DNA from: Frondihabitans sp. 762G35 | Lineage (GTDB): Bacteria; Actinomycetota; Actinomycetes; Actinomycetales; Microbacteriaceae | Length of the DNA: 64,000 nucleotides | Assembly: GCF_002074055.1 (NCBI RefSeq) | Contig: NZ_CP014619.1 | Coordinates: 434,001-498,000 of the forward strand | Direction of reading: 5' to 3' | Notes under the pieces: generated by a model | The model's database searches: none | Told to the model about the DNA's origin: nothing | Seen by the model: the letters and a program-made list of their open reading frames with translations, nothing else | Made by a program: the position numbers and the translations under genes | Shown here: positions 49,568 through 57,987 of the stretch, piece after piece | How positions within the stretch are numbered: the stretch's first letter is position 1 | How the letters are laid out: each line of letters starts with the position of its first letter

Positions 49568-50518
49568 CTACTTGACGGAGCCGGCGGTGAGGCCGCGGAC
49601 GAAGAATCGCTGCAGCGACAGGAAGACGATGAACGGCACGATCATGACGATGAACGAGCCGGCCGCCACGAGGTTCCACCCCTGGTTGTACTGGCCGAGC
49701 AGACCGAGCAGGCCCTGCTGGAGCACGGGGTTCGCGTTTCCGATGAAGATGTAGGCGACCAGGTAGTCGTTCCACACCCAGAGGAACTGGAAGATCGCGA
49801 ACGACGCCAGTGCCGGCACCGACATGGGCACCACGAGCCGCCAGAAGATCTGGAAGTGCGAGGCGCCGTCGACGCGGGCGGCTTCGATGAGGGCGTTGGG
49901 GAGCGTCGACATGTAGTTGCGCAGGATGAAGATGCACAGCGGCAGCGCGAAGGCGGAGTGGACGATCCAGGCCGCCGGGAACGTCCCGGTGATCTGGATG
50001 CCCGTCGCCTGCGTGATCGCCTTGTAGGTCTGCAGGATGGGGATGAGCGCGATCTGCACCGGCACGACGAGCAGACCGACGATGAGGGCGAAGTAGATCT
50101 CCTTGCCGCGGAACTCCAGGAACGTGAACGCGTACGCGGCGAACGCCGCGAACATGATCGGCAGGACGGTGGCCGGCACGGCGACCGCGACGCTGTTGAG
50201 GAACTCGCCGGCGAGGCTCTGGCCCGTTCCGCTGCTCGCGCCCGACAGGGCGTTGGAGTAGTTGTCGAGGGTCCACGCCGTTCCGAAGAACTTCGCGAAC
50301 ACCGTCCACCAGCCGGTCGACTGCGCGTCGGTGGTGGTGCGGAAGCTCGTGATGAAGAGGCCGATCACCGGGATGAGCCACAGGACAGCGACCACGCCGA
50401 GGATGATCGTCAGCGCGGGGCGCCGCTTCGGGGCGCCCGTCTTGGTGATCGCCTCCGGCTTGACCCTGGCCTTCGTCGAGGTCTTCGTCGTCGCGATGGT
50501 GGGGACGATTTCGGTCAT
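49568..50518 (-). CDS. carbohydrate ABC transporter permease (MalG type)
   Basis: The 316-residue protein starts with a basic cytoplasmic segment of about 33 residues, followed by six membrane helices. The EAA loop is NALIEAARVDGASHFQIFWRLVVPMSVPAL, the site that docks onto the ATPase. The ending VFLSLQRFFVRGLTAGSVK is the standard MalG/LacG C-terminus. It overlaps the upstream MalF-type gene by 4 bases. The operon has no ATPase gene, so MsmK at 25.9 kb is the likely motor. Confidence 0.93.
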   Translation of the reverse strand: MTEIVPTIATTKTSTKARVKPEAITKTGAPKRRPALTIILGVVAVLWLIPVIGLFITSFRTTTDAQSTGWWTVFAKFFGTAWTLDNYSNALSGASSGTGQSLAGEFLNSVAVAVPATVLPIMFAAFAAYAFTFLEFRGKEIYFALIVGLLVVPVQIALIPILQTYKAITQATGIQITGTFPAAWIVHSAFALPLCIFILRNYMSTLPNALIEAARVDGASHFQIFWRLVVPMSVPALASFAIFQFLWVWNDYLVAYIFIGNANPVLQQGLLGLLGQYNQGWNLVAAGSFIVMIVPFIVFLSLQRFFVRGLTAGSVK

Positions 50519-51522
50519 CGGAGTGCCTCCTGCTGACGGTAGGTGCGGACTTGGTAGATGACGACGGGGATCACGGCGATGATCAGGATGACCACGACCG
50601 CGGACGCCTTGCCGGGGTTGTTGAACGAGAAGAACTGGTTGTAGAACTCCATGCCCAGCACGTTCGTGTTGAACGCACCGCTCGTCATCGCGAATACGAT
50701 GTCGAAGATCTTCATGACCGTGATGAGCACCGTGATGAAGACCGCGATGATCGTTCCGCGGATCTGCGGGGCGATGATCTGGAAGAACGCCTGGCGCTCG
50801 CTCGCGCCGTCGATCCTGGCGGCCTCGATGGTCTCCTCCGGCACGGCTTTGATGGCTGCGGAGAGGAGGACCATGGCGTAGCCGGCGTTGAGCCAGATGA
50901 CGACGGCCATGATGAGGAAGCTGTTCGCGTGCGCCGTGCTGTTCTGCAGCCAGGCGATCGGGTCGGCGTGCGTGATGCCGGTCCAGATGCCGTTCAGCAG
51001 GCCCACCTGGGGCTGGCCGGGAGCCACGTAGTAGTAGACGAACGACCAGATGGTCGCTGCGGCGATGAAGCTGATGGCCATCGGCAGGAAGATGATCGAC
51101 TTGAACGTCTTCTCGCGCTTCGGGCCGAGGCGGTCGGCGAGGGTCGCGACGGCGAGGCCGATGATCACGGTCACGGCCGGCACCACGATGATCCAGAGCA
51201 GGTTGTTGAGGAGCGTCTGCAGGAACGACGGCGTCGTGAAGAGCGACACGTAGTTCGACAGGCCGCCGAACGACTGCAGGCCGTACTGGTCGGTCTTGAG
51301 GAGGCTCTGGTACACGGTGAGCAGCGTCGGTCCGATGAGGAACACCAGGATCAGCAGGAGCACCGGCCCGATGAACACGTAGGGCAGGAGCCGCCTGTTC
51401 CACGCGGTGTTCGTCTTGGCGACGATGAAGTTCAGGCCCAGATAGATGAGGAAGGACACGGCCAAGCCGCCGATGACGGACGAGAGAACGGAGATGATCT
51501 GCACGGGTAACCACCTGACCAC
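50515..51522 (-). CDS. carbohydrate ABC transporter permease (MalF type)
   Basis: The 335-residue permease has an additional N-terminal helix (IISVLSSVIGGLAVSFLIYLGLNFIV), then the usual six. The EAA loop is EETIEAARIDGASERQAFFQIIAPQIRGTI. It pairs with the MalG-type protein encoded downstream. The start is GTG 51522. A strong hairpin separates it from the binding-protein gene upstream, which probably lowers permease expression relative to the binding protein. Confidence 0.92.
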   Translation of the reverse strand: MVRWLPVQIISVLSSVIGGLAVSFLIYLGLNFIVAKTNTAWNRRLLPYVFIGPVLLLILVFLIGPTLLTVYQSLLKTDQYGLQSFGGLSNYVSLFTTPSFLQTLLNNLLWIIVVPAVTVIIGLAVATLADRLGPKREKTFKSIIFLPMAISFIAAATIWSFVYYYVAPGQPQVGLLNGIWTGITHADPIAWLQNSTAHANSFLIMAVVIWLNAGYAMVLLSAAIKAVPEETIEAARIDGASERQAFFQIIAPQIRGTIIAVFITVLITVMKIFDIVFAMTSGAFNTNVLGMEFYNQFFSFNNPGKASAVVVILIIAVIPVVIYQVRTYRQQEALR

Positions 51523-51587
51523 GTTGTGAGGGGATGTCGGGGAAATACTAGGGCGGGGGAGGTCCCCACCGGTAGGGGTGATGCTGC

Positions 51588-51634
51588 GTGTGCCGGTGGC
51601 CGTGCATCCTGCGGGAGGACGGCCACCGGCACAC
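51588..51634 (-). terminator. attenuating hairpin between binding protein and permease genes
   Basis: GTGTGCCGGTGGCCGT (51588-51603) and its exact complement (51619-51634) form a 16-bp stem. The 15-base loop opens with GCATCCTGC, the complement of the recurrent 9-mer. Such hairpins often protect the binding-protein mRNA or terminate part of the transcripts. Confidence 0.7.
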
Positions 51635-51686
51635 GGTGGAGCGGGTGGAGCTGGTGGAACGGGTGGAGCGGGTGGAGCGGGTGGTG

Positions 51687-53006
51687 TCAGTTACTCGGCC
51701 ACGAGGCGTCGATGGCCTTCAGAGCGTCGTCGAGACTCTCCTGGCCGGCCGTCCACTGCGTGAGGTTCGTCCACTCCGTGCCGGCGCCGACGGCACCGGG
51801 CATCTGGTCGGAGGCGTCGAATCCGAAGACCTTGCCGTCGGCGACGGTCTTCTGGGCGATCGCCTGGAACGGGCTGGCGTACGACGACGTCGGGAAGGAG
51901 CTGTGGGCCGAGAGGTACGACGACCACTCCTTCGAGTAGCCGTTGGTGCCGTAGTCCTTGCCCACGAGGTAGGCCATGACCTTCTTGACGTCGGCGTTGT
52001 TCTTGAAGGCGCCCACGAGGTCGCCGCCGCCGAGGGTTCCGGAGGTGGTGGCGTCGGACGGCGTCGGGAGCGGGAACGCGTTGACGTTCGTCGTGTCGCC
52101 CTTCGCGATCTCGGCCTGGATGTCCTTCGGGAAGAAGCCGGTGATGAACGTGCCCTGGCGCATCATGAAGCACTGTCCGGCCGACTTGCCGCTGACGAAC
52201 AGGTTGTTGCCCGCCGCGCCGAAGTCGGTCGAGGCCATCGCCTTGCCGCCGCCGTTGACGGAACCGTCGGCGAAGATCAGCGATTCGACCTTGGTCGCGG
52301 CCTGCTTGACGAGCGGGGAGTCGAACTTGACCTTGTGCGTGATCCAGTCGTTGTACTGGTTGAGCCCGCCGTAGCGCAGCACGTACTCCTCGAGCCAGTC
52401 GGTCATCGGCCAGCCGTTGGAACCCGAGGAGGCGATACCGACGCACCACGGGTAGCCCTTGCCGGAGGCGATGATCTTGCTCTGGAGCGCGGTCAGCTCG
52501 GCGTCGGTCGTCGGAACGGTGTAGCCGGCGGCCTTGAAGGCGGCCGGGTTGTACCAGACGAGCGACTTGACGTTGATCGAGTAGGGCAGACCGTAGGTCT
52601 TGCCGTTGACCTTGGCGATGTCGGGGAGGCCCGAGGCCTCGTCGGCGGTGACCGACTTGACGTCGACGAGGTCGTCGAGGGGGACCATCTGCTGGCTGAT
52701 GAGCGACTTCAGGACGCCGGGCTGCGGGAAGATCGCGATGTCGGGAGCCTGGCCGCCCTTGACCTGCGTGATGATGCCGGTCTGGAAGCTGTTGCTGCCG
52801 TTGTACTTGACGGTGATGCCCTTGCCCTTGGCCCAGGCGTTGAGGTCGTTCTGGAAGGCCGTGGCCTGAGCGCCGGTGAAGGCACCCGAGATGTTGACGG
52901 TGCCTCCGGACGAGGCGCCGCCGCCTCCGGCGGAGCATCCCGAGAGCACCACCGCGGCGGACGCCGTCAGGGCAACCGCCAGGGCGAGTCGTTTGCGAAG
53001 CATCAT
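51687..53006 (-). CDS. sugar ABC transporter substrate-binding lipoprotein
   Basis: The 439-residue precursor has a lipoprotein signal (MMLRKRLALAVALTASAAVVLSGC, Cys24). The mature protein is a family 1 solute-binding fold (VNISGAFTGAQATAFQNDLNAWAKGKGITVKYNGSNSFQTGIITQVKGGQAPDIAIFPQPG, then GLPYSINVKSLVWYNPAAFKAAGYTVP), resembling alpha-glucoside or oligosaccharide binders. It is cotranscribed between lacI and the two permease genes. A candidate LacI operator lies 35 bases before the start, overlapping the end of lacI. Confidence 0.92.
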   Translation of the reverse strand: MMLRKRLALAVALTASAAVVLSGCSAGGGGASSGGTVNISGAFTGAQATAFQNDLNAWAKGKGITVKYNGSNSFQTGIITQVKGGQAPDIAIFPQPGVLKSLISQQMVPLDDLVDVKSVTADEASGLPDIAKVNGKTYGLPYSINVKSLVWYNPAAFKAAGYTVPTTDAELTALQSKIIASGKGYPWCVGIASSGSNGWPMTDWLEEYVLRYGGLNQYNDWITHKVKFDSPLVKQAATKVESLIFADGSVNGGGKAMASTDFGAAGNNLFVSGKSAGQCFMMRQGTFITGFFPKDIQAEIAKGDTTNVNAFPLPTPSDATTSGTLGGGDLVGAFKNNADVKKVMAYLVGKDYGTNGYSKEWSSYLSAHSSFPTSSYASPFQAIAQKTVADGKVFGFDASDQMPGAVGAGTEWTNLTQWTAGQESLDDALKAIDASWPSN

Positions 53007-53040
53007 TACTTCGAACCTTTCGTCGTTGAAAGAGCAGAAC

Positions 53041-53051
53041 CCAAAACGATT
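53041..53051 (-). promoter_or_regulatory. putative LacI operator 1
   Basis: CCAAAACGATT on the + strand, followed by TAG, gives the CG-centred near-palindrome AAAACGATTT typical of LacI-family operators. It overlaps the lacI stop codon and lies 35 bases upstream of the binding-protein gene. Confidence 0.55.
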
Positions 53052-54133
53052 TAGCTCACCGTGACGGTAGCACCCGCTGAGGGATTCTCGCCACCACCCG
53101 AGGCGTCACGGATCGGTAACGATCCCAGCTGCCGGATCGACTCCCGCTCGATGAGTCGGCCGGGCAGGCGGAGCACCTGATCCCGGCGCGGCTTGGCGAG
53201 GGGGAGCCGCGAGGCCAGCTCGACGGCGCGGCGGCCCATCTCGGCGTGCGGCAGCGCCACGGTCGAGAGTCCGGGGCGGAGGGCGTCGGCGATCAGCCGG
53301 AGGTCGTCGACCCCGACCACGGACAGGTCGCGGGGGATCGACAGGTCGCGATCCGGCCCCACGGCCTGGTACACGCCCATGGCCATCTGGTCATTGAACG
53401 CGAAGATGCCGGTGAGGTCGCCGTCGGTCTCGAGCGCGCGGCCGATCGCCGTGTAGCCGGCGCCGGCGGTGGCGGGCCCGGGGACGCGGACGACCACGGG
53501 CGGGCATCCTGCCTCGTCCATCGCCTCGAGGTAGCCGCGTTCGCGGCCGTCGACGGCCGGGACGTCCTCGTCGACGGTGAGGTGCACGATCCTGCGATGC
53601 CCGGCCTCCAGGAGCCGCCGCGTCGCGAGCAGGCCGATGCCGAGCTCGTCGGGCACGACGGCGGGGCTCGTGATCGCGGGATCGTAGGCGTCGACGAGCA
53701 CGGTCCTCGCCGGATCGAGCTTCGGCGGGACGCGGATGACCCGGTGCGACGACGAGGCGTAGATCATCGCGTCGACCTGCTGGGCGACGAGGGCGTCGAT
53801 CTGGGGGTCGTCGATCGTGCCGCGCTTTACGTTGACGATCATGAGCATCAGACCGAGCTCGGCCGCCGCCTCCTGCGCCCCCACGAGGATCTGGCCGGCG
53901 TAGGGGGTCGTGGCGATCTCCTCGCTCACGAACCCGAGGAGGTTCGAGCGCTGCGATCGGAGGGCCCTGGCGATGCGGTTCGGGGCGTAGCCGAGACTGT
54001 CCGCGGCGGCCTTGACGCGCCGCTTGGTCTCGTCGCTGACCTGGCCGCGACCGCTGAGCGCGTGCGAGACCGTGGTGACGGAGACCCCGGCGGCGGCGGC
54101 CACCTCGCGGATCCCGGCGTTCTCCCGCGCCAT
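53051..54133 (-). CDS. LacI-family transcriptional regulator
   Basis: The 360-residue protein has an N-terminal HTH plus hinge (IREVAAAAGVSVTTVSHALSGRGQVSDETKRRVKAAADSLGYAPNRIARALRSQRS). A sugar-binding domain follows (LLGFVSEEIATTPYAGQILVGAQEAAAELGLMLMIVN, VVPDELGIGLLATRRLLEAGHRRIVHLT, FAFNDQMAMGVYQA, LSVVGVDDLRLIADALRPGLSTVALP). It heads the sugar importer operon and is probably its repressor. I used the ATG giving MARENAG, preceded by AGGAG, not the upstream GTG at 54214. Confidence 0.92.
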   Translation of the reverse strand: MARENAGIREVAAAAGVSVTTVSHALSGRGQVSDETKRRVKAAADSLGYAPNRIARALRSQRSNLLGFVSEEIATTPYAGQILVGAQEAAAELGLMLMIVNVKRGTIDDPQIDALVAQQVDAMIYASSSHRVIRVPPKLDPARTVLVDAYDPAITSPAVVPDELGIGLLATRRLLEAGHRRIVHLTVDEDVPAVDGRERGYLEAMDEAGCPPVVVRVPGPATAGAGYTAIGRALETDGDLTGIFAFNDQMAMGVYQAVGPDRDLSIPRDLSVVGVDDLRLIADALRPGLSTVALPHAEMGRRAVELASRLPLAKPRRDQVLRLPGRLIERESIRQLGSLPIRDASGGGENPSAGATVTVS

Positions 54134-54221
54134 CGCGTCTCCTCGCCTCGATCGTGGCAGTGCCGATCGTCCCGGTGAGGAGTGTCGCGTCGCTGCGTGC
54201 CTCGATGATGGCACAGACCGG

Positions 54222-54232
54222 AATCGTTTTGG
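54222..54232 (-). promoter_or_regulatory. putative LacI operator 2
   Basis: On the minus strand CCAAAACGATT is identical over 11 bases to operator 1. It lies 89 bases upstream of the lacI start, in the 153-base gap behind oleD. Confidence 0.55.
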
Positions 54233-54286
54233 TACTCCCGCCGACCTTCGGGCTGCGGTCGATGCCCCTGCCCCGGCGCTGCGGCG

Positions 54287-55276
54287 CTAGGACCGCAGGA
54301 TGCCCGAACGCGCGCCGTACCAGGCCGCCAGCCGCGCGAACCCCTCCTCGAGCGACACCGCCGGGACCCAGTCGAGATCGCGGCGCGTCCGGCGCTGGTC
54401 GAACCAGTGCGCCGTCGACAGCTGCTCGGCGAGGAAGCGCGTCATCGGCGGCTCGTCGACGCCCGGCCGGAGGCGCCAGACGGCTTCCACGACCGAGCCG
54501 AGAGTCGTGGCCAGACCGGCGGGGACGCTCCGGACCGGTTCGCGGACCCCCGCGGCGCGGCAGATCCCGGCGAGGAGCTCGGCCACCGGACGGGGCTCGC
54601 CGTTCGTCAGGACGTATGCGTTGCCGTGGACGGCCTCGGCCCGCTCGAGCGCCTGCGCGATCCCCGTCGCGGCGTTGTCCACGAAGAGCGAGTCGATCAG
54701 GGCGGTGCCGTGCGCGAGCAGGGGCAGCCGGCCGGACCTCGACCGGTCGACGATCCGCTCCACGAGCTGCGTGTCGCCCGGGCCCCAGACGAGGTGCGGC
54801 CGGACGGCGACCACGGCGAAACCGTCGCGGTCGGCGCCGAGGGCCAGGAGCTCCGCGCTCGCCTTCGTGCGGGCGTAGTCGCCCCGCGCCGCCGCCGGGT
54901 CGGCGGGCAGCGCGTCGTCGCCGACGATCGACGTGCCCGCGTGCGCGACGGAGGGCGAGGAGACGTTCACGAAGCGCTCGACGCCGGCGCGGCGGGCCTC
55001 CTCGAGCAGGAGGGCGGTGCCCTGCACGTTGACGCGGTCGAACTCCGCGGGGTCGCCGGCGAGGGAGACGCGCGCGGCGAGGTGCACGACGGCGTGGACG
55101 CCCGCGGTGGCGGTGCGGACGTCGTCGCGGTCGGTGAGGGAGCCCCGGGCATCCTGCGCGCCCTCGACGCCGGAGGCGCGACGCTGGAAGGTGCGCACCT
55201 CGTGGCCCCGGGCGATCAGTTCGGCGGCGACGGCACCGCCGAGGAGGCCGCTCGCCCCCGTCACCAGGACGCGCAC
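54287..55276 (-). CDS. oleD: OleD-like NAD(P)-dependent beta-ketoacid reductase (olefin synthesis)
   Basis: The 329-residue extended short-chain dehydrogenase has the nucleotide-binding VRVLVTGASGLLGGAVAAELIARGHEV, VVHLAARVSLAGDPAEFDRVNVQGTALLLEEA, a catalytic Tyr-x3-Lys (DYARTKASAELL) and a C-terminal region like 3-beta-hydroxysteroid dehydrogenases. In the Ole pathway OleD reduces the 2-alkyl-3-ketoacid made by OleA to a 2-alkyl-3-hydroxyacid. The gene starts with GTG 8 bases after the oleBC stop and is the last gene of the operon. Its end faces the LacI promoter region. Confidence 0.88.
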   Translation of the reverse strand: MRVLVTGASGLLGGAVAAELIARGHEVRTFQRRASGVEGAQDARGSLTDRDDVRTATAGVHAVVHLAARVSLAGDPAEFDRVNVQGTALLLEEARRAGVERFVNVSSPSVAHAGTSIVGDDALPADPAAARGDYARTKASAELLALGADRDGFAVVAVRPHLVWGPGDTQLVERIVDRSRSGRLPLLAHGTALIDSLFVDNAATGIAQALERAEAVHGNAYVLTNGEPRPVAELLAGICRAAGVREPVRSVPAGLATTLGSVVEAVWRLRPGVDEPPMTRFLAEQLSTAHWFDQRRTRRDLDWVPAVSLEEGFARLAAWYGARSGILRS

Positions 55277-55284
55277 GCCGCGCC

Positions 55285-57987
55285 TCAGCGGGGAGCGACC
55301 AGGGCGCCGCCCGCGAGGACGTCGGCCGCCCACGAGGAGAGCGCACTCCGGTCGATCTTGGAGTTGTGGCGGACGTCGGTCGGGAGCTGGGCGACGACGA
55401 GCACCGCGGCGATCGGCACGCCGGCGATCCGGCGCACCTCGGCGGCGAGATCCGCGTCGGCCAGGGCCGGCCGATCGGTCGGCGTGGTCGTCTCGGCGAC
55501 GACGACGATCTGCTGCGTCCCGGCGGGGCCGACGCCGACGACGGCGGCGCGCGCCACCTCGGCGAGGAGCTCGACGCGCTGCTCGGGGCCGACGGGCGTG
55601 ACGACTCCGTCGGCGGTGGTGATGACGTGCGGGAGGCGGCCCTCGACGAAGACTCTCCCGGCGGCGTCGAGGTGGCCGACGTCGCCCGTCCGGTGCCAGC
55701 GCTCGCCGGCGAGAGCTCCCCGGCGGGCGGCGCGGTCGGTCGACCACAGCCGGTCGTAGTGGTCGAAGAGGTGGGGCGCCGAGACGCAGATCTCGCCGGT
55801 CCGACCCGCGTCGGTCGTCTCCGCGAGATCGAGGGCAGGATGCCCGGAGTCGTCGAGCGCCGCGATCCGCACCCGCACGCCCGCGACCGGGGTCCCCACG
55901 CAGACGCCGCCCACGGAGGAGGCGTCTCCCGCCTCGCGGATCGCGTCGAGCGTCACGTCGGTGAGCAGGAGCCCCTCCGTCATGCCGTAGGGCGTGTGAG
56001 CCGTCGCCCCGGGCAGCAGCGCGGAAGCCCGCTCGAGGAGCCCCTCGGAGACGGGGGCGCCGGCCGAGAGGAACGTCGTGACGGTGCCCAGGGCCGCCCG
56101 CTCGTCGGCGTCGAGGTCGTCGGCGGTCGCGACGACGTTGGCGAGGGCGGCGGGCGAGAGGAACAGGACCGTCGCGTCGACCTCGCGAGCGGCCTCGGCC
56201 ACGGCGCGGGCCGTCAACGTCTTCGGCGAGGTGACGTCCATGTCGGGTGTGACCGATCGGGCGCCGATGGCGGGGCCGAGCAGGGCGAAGGGAGCGAATC
56301 CCGCGACGAGCCCGGTGCCGGGGCCGACGCCGTAGGTCTCGGTGAGGACCCCGCAGATCGCCGCCAGCTGCGCGTGCGTGTAGGAGACGCCCTTGGCAGG
56401 ACCGGTGGAGCCCGAGGTGAAGAGGATCGCGGCCTCGTCGTCGGCCCCGGGCTCGACGGGGAGGCCCTGCAGACGGGCGGCGCCGAGGGAGGCGAGCTCG
56501 GGAAGCGAGTGGTCGACCCCGAGGGCCTTCGCGGCGGCGGCCGGCAGGACCTCCGTCGAGATCCGCTTGCCGGGCCAGCCGAGCGCCCGGGCCGCGGTGA
56601 GCCCGGGGAGGGCGCCGATCAGATGATGGGGCCAGGCGCCTCGGACGGCGCGGGTCAGGCCCTTCACCCCGAGGCCCGAGTCGGCCACGACGACGACCGC
56701 GCCGATCCGGAGGCAGGCGTAGAGGACCGCGGTGAGGTCCGCTCCCGGGGGGACGAGCAGCGAGACGCGGTCGCCCTTCGTCACGCCGCTCGCCGCGAGC
56801 CCCGCGGACAGGCGGGAGACGCGGCGCGAGAGAGCGCGCCAGGAGACGACGGTGGGCGACGCGCCCGCCATCTGCACGAGGGCGGTGTCGTCGCTGTCGC
56901 GGCGCTCGTCGAGCCACGCCCACAGGGGACGGTGGGGCGGCGGAGCGGACGGGGAGGGATCGGCGGGGGCATCCTGCGGGCCGACGGGACGGGGCCGGGC
57001 GGAGTCGGCGGCGACCGCGGGCTCCGTCGCGAACCGGTCGTCGAGCCAGGTCAGGGCGGCGGACGCGAAGTCCACGTCTTCGGCGACGAGGTGACCCGCC
57101 CCTTCGTAGCGGTGCACGTCCGGGCGGACGAGCCGTGCGAGGAGGTCGTCGAGGTAGCGGTCGCTGAAGATCGGGTCGCGCGGCCCCCAGAGCAGGAGCG
57201 ACGGCACGTCGAGGGTCCGGATCGACTCGGCCACGCGCCTCCGCTCGGCCTCGCTCGGGTGCGTCTCGTCGACGGGGATGTCGGCCACGAAGGCGCCGAT
57301 GCCGCCGCGGCGGTCGGCCCCGCGGTAGGGGGCGCGGTACGCCTCCTTGACCTCGGTCGGGAGAGCAGGATGCGCGAGCGCGAGGGTGGTCTCGAGGAAC
57401 GCGGTCGTCGTGACCGTCGCGCGGCCGAGCACGCCCTTGCCCAGCGCGAGGCGCAGCGGCGCGGGGATCTTCGACGTCTCGGGCTGGTGGACGGCCGTGT
57501 TGAGGAGCATGACCGCGTCGACCTGGTCGGCGTGGTCGACCGCCCAGCCGAGCGAGATGACACCGCCCCAGTCGTGGCCGAAGGTGACGACGCGGCCGTC
57601 GAGGCCGAGGGCGTCGGTGAGGTCGGCGAGGTCGCCCACCCGGAGCGTCAGATCGCGCTCGACACCGGTGCGCTCGGAGAAGCCCATGTCGAGCTGGTCG
57701 ACGGCGACGACGCGCCAGGCCGTGCCTCCGGCGAGGGCCTGCTCCGTGGCCGCGCGGACGAGGGAGCGCCAGAGGAACGACCAGGTCGGGTTGCCGTGCA
57801 CGCAGAGGATCGTGCCGCGGGGCTCGATCCCGGCGGCGTCGAGCGTCGGGCCGGAGTCGAGGACGTGCCAGGTGCGTCCCGCCGCGGGGACGAGCCGGGA
57901 GAACGACGGGTCGAGACCGGGCAGACCGTGGGGCGGGAGCGAGGCCGGAGCCGTCCGCTGAGCCGCGCGGGGAAGCCGGGAGGTCAC
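55285..57987 (-). CDS. oleBC: OleBC fusion: beta-lactone decarboxylase plus beta-lactone synthetase
   Basis: The 900-residue protein joins two enzymes. Residues about 20-330 are an alpha/beta hydrolase like haloalkane dehalogenases (HGNPTWSFLWRSLV, nucleophile Asp139 in TFGHDWGGVISLG, late His in EGAGHLVAEDVDF), matching OleB. Residues about 345-900 are an AMP-dependent ligase-type domain (ILFTSGSTGPAKGVSYTHAQ, TPYGMTEGLLL, RWHRTGDVGHLDAAGRVFVEGR, LPTDVRHNSKIDRSALSSW), matching OleC. OleC closes 2-alkyl-3-hydroxyacids to beta-lactones, and OleB decarboxylates them to cis-olefins. OleBC fusions are known in actinobacteria such as Micrococcus. The GTG start overlaps the oleA stop. Confidence 0.9.
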   Translation of the reverse strand: MTSRLPRAAQRTAPASLPPHGLPGLDPSFSRLVPAAGRTWHVLDSGPTLDAAGIEPRGTILCVHGNPTWSFLWRSLVRAATEQALAGGTAWRVVAVDQLDMGFSERTGVERDLTLRVGDLADLTDALGLDGRVVTFGHDWGGVISLGWAVDHADQVDAVMLLNTAVHQPETSKIPAPLRLALGKGVLGRATVTTTAFLETTLALAHPALPTEVKEAYRAPYRGADRRGGIGAFVADIPVDETHPSEAERRRVAESIRTLDVPSLLLWGPRDPIFSDRYLDDLLARLVRPDVHRYEGAGHLVAEDVDFASAALTWLDDRFATEPAVAADSARPRPVGPQDAPADPSPSAPPPHRPLWAWLDERRDSDDTALVQMAGASPTVVSWRALSRRVSRLSAGLAASGVTKGDRVSLLVPPGADLTAVLYACLRIGAVVVVADSGLGVKGLTRAVRGAWPHHLIGALPGLTAARALGWPGKRISTEVLPAAAAKALGVDHSLPELASLGAARLQGLPVEPGADDEAAILFTSGSTGPAKGVSYTHAQLAAICGVLTETYGVGPGTGLVAGFAPFALLGPAIGARSVTPDMDVTSPKTLTARAVAEAAREVDATVLFLSPAALANVVATADDLDADERAALGTVTTFLSAGAPVSEGLLERASALLPGATAHTPYGMTEGLLLTDVTLDAIREAGDASSVGGVCVGTPVAGVRVRIAALDDSGHPALDLAETTDAGRTGEICVSAPHLFDHYDRLWSTDRAARRGALAGERWHRTGDVGHLDAAGRVFVEGRLPHVITTADGVVTPVGPEQRVELLAEVARAAVVGVGPAGTQQIVVVAETTTPTDRPALADADLAAEVRRIAGVPIAAVLVVAQLPTDVRHNSKIDRSALSSWAADVLAGGALVAPR

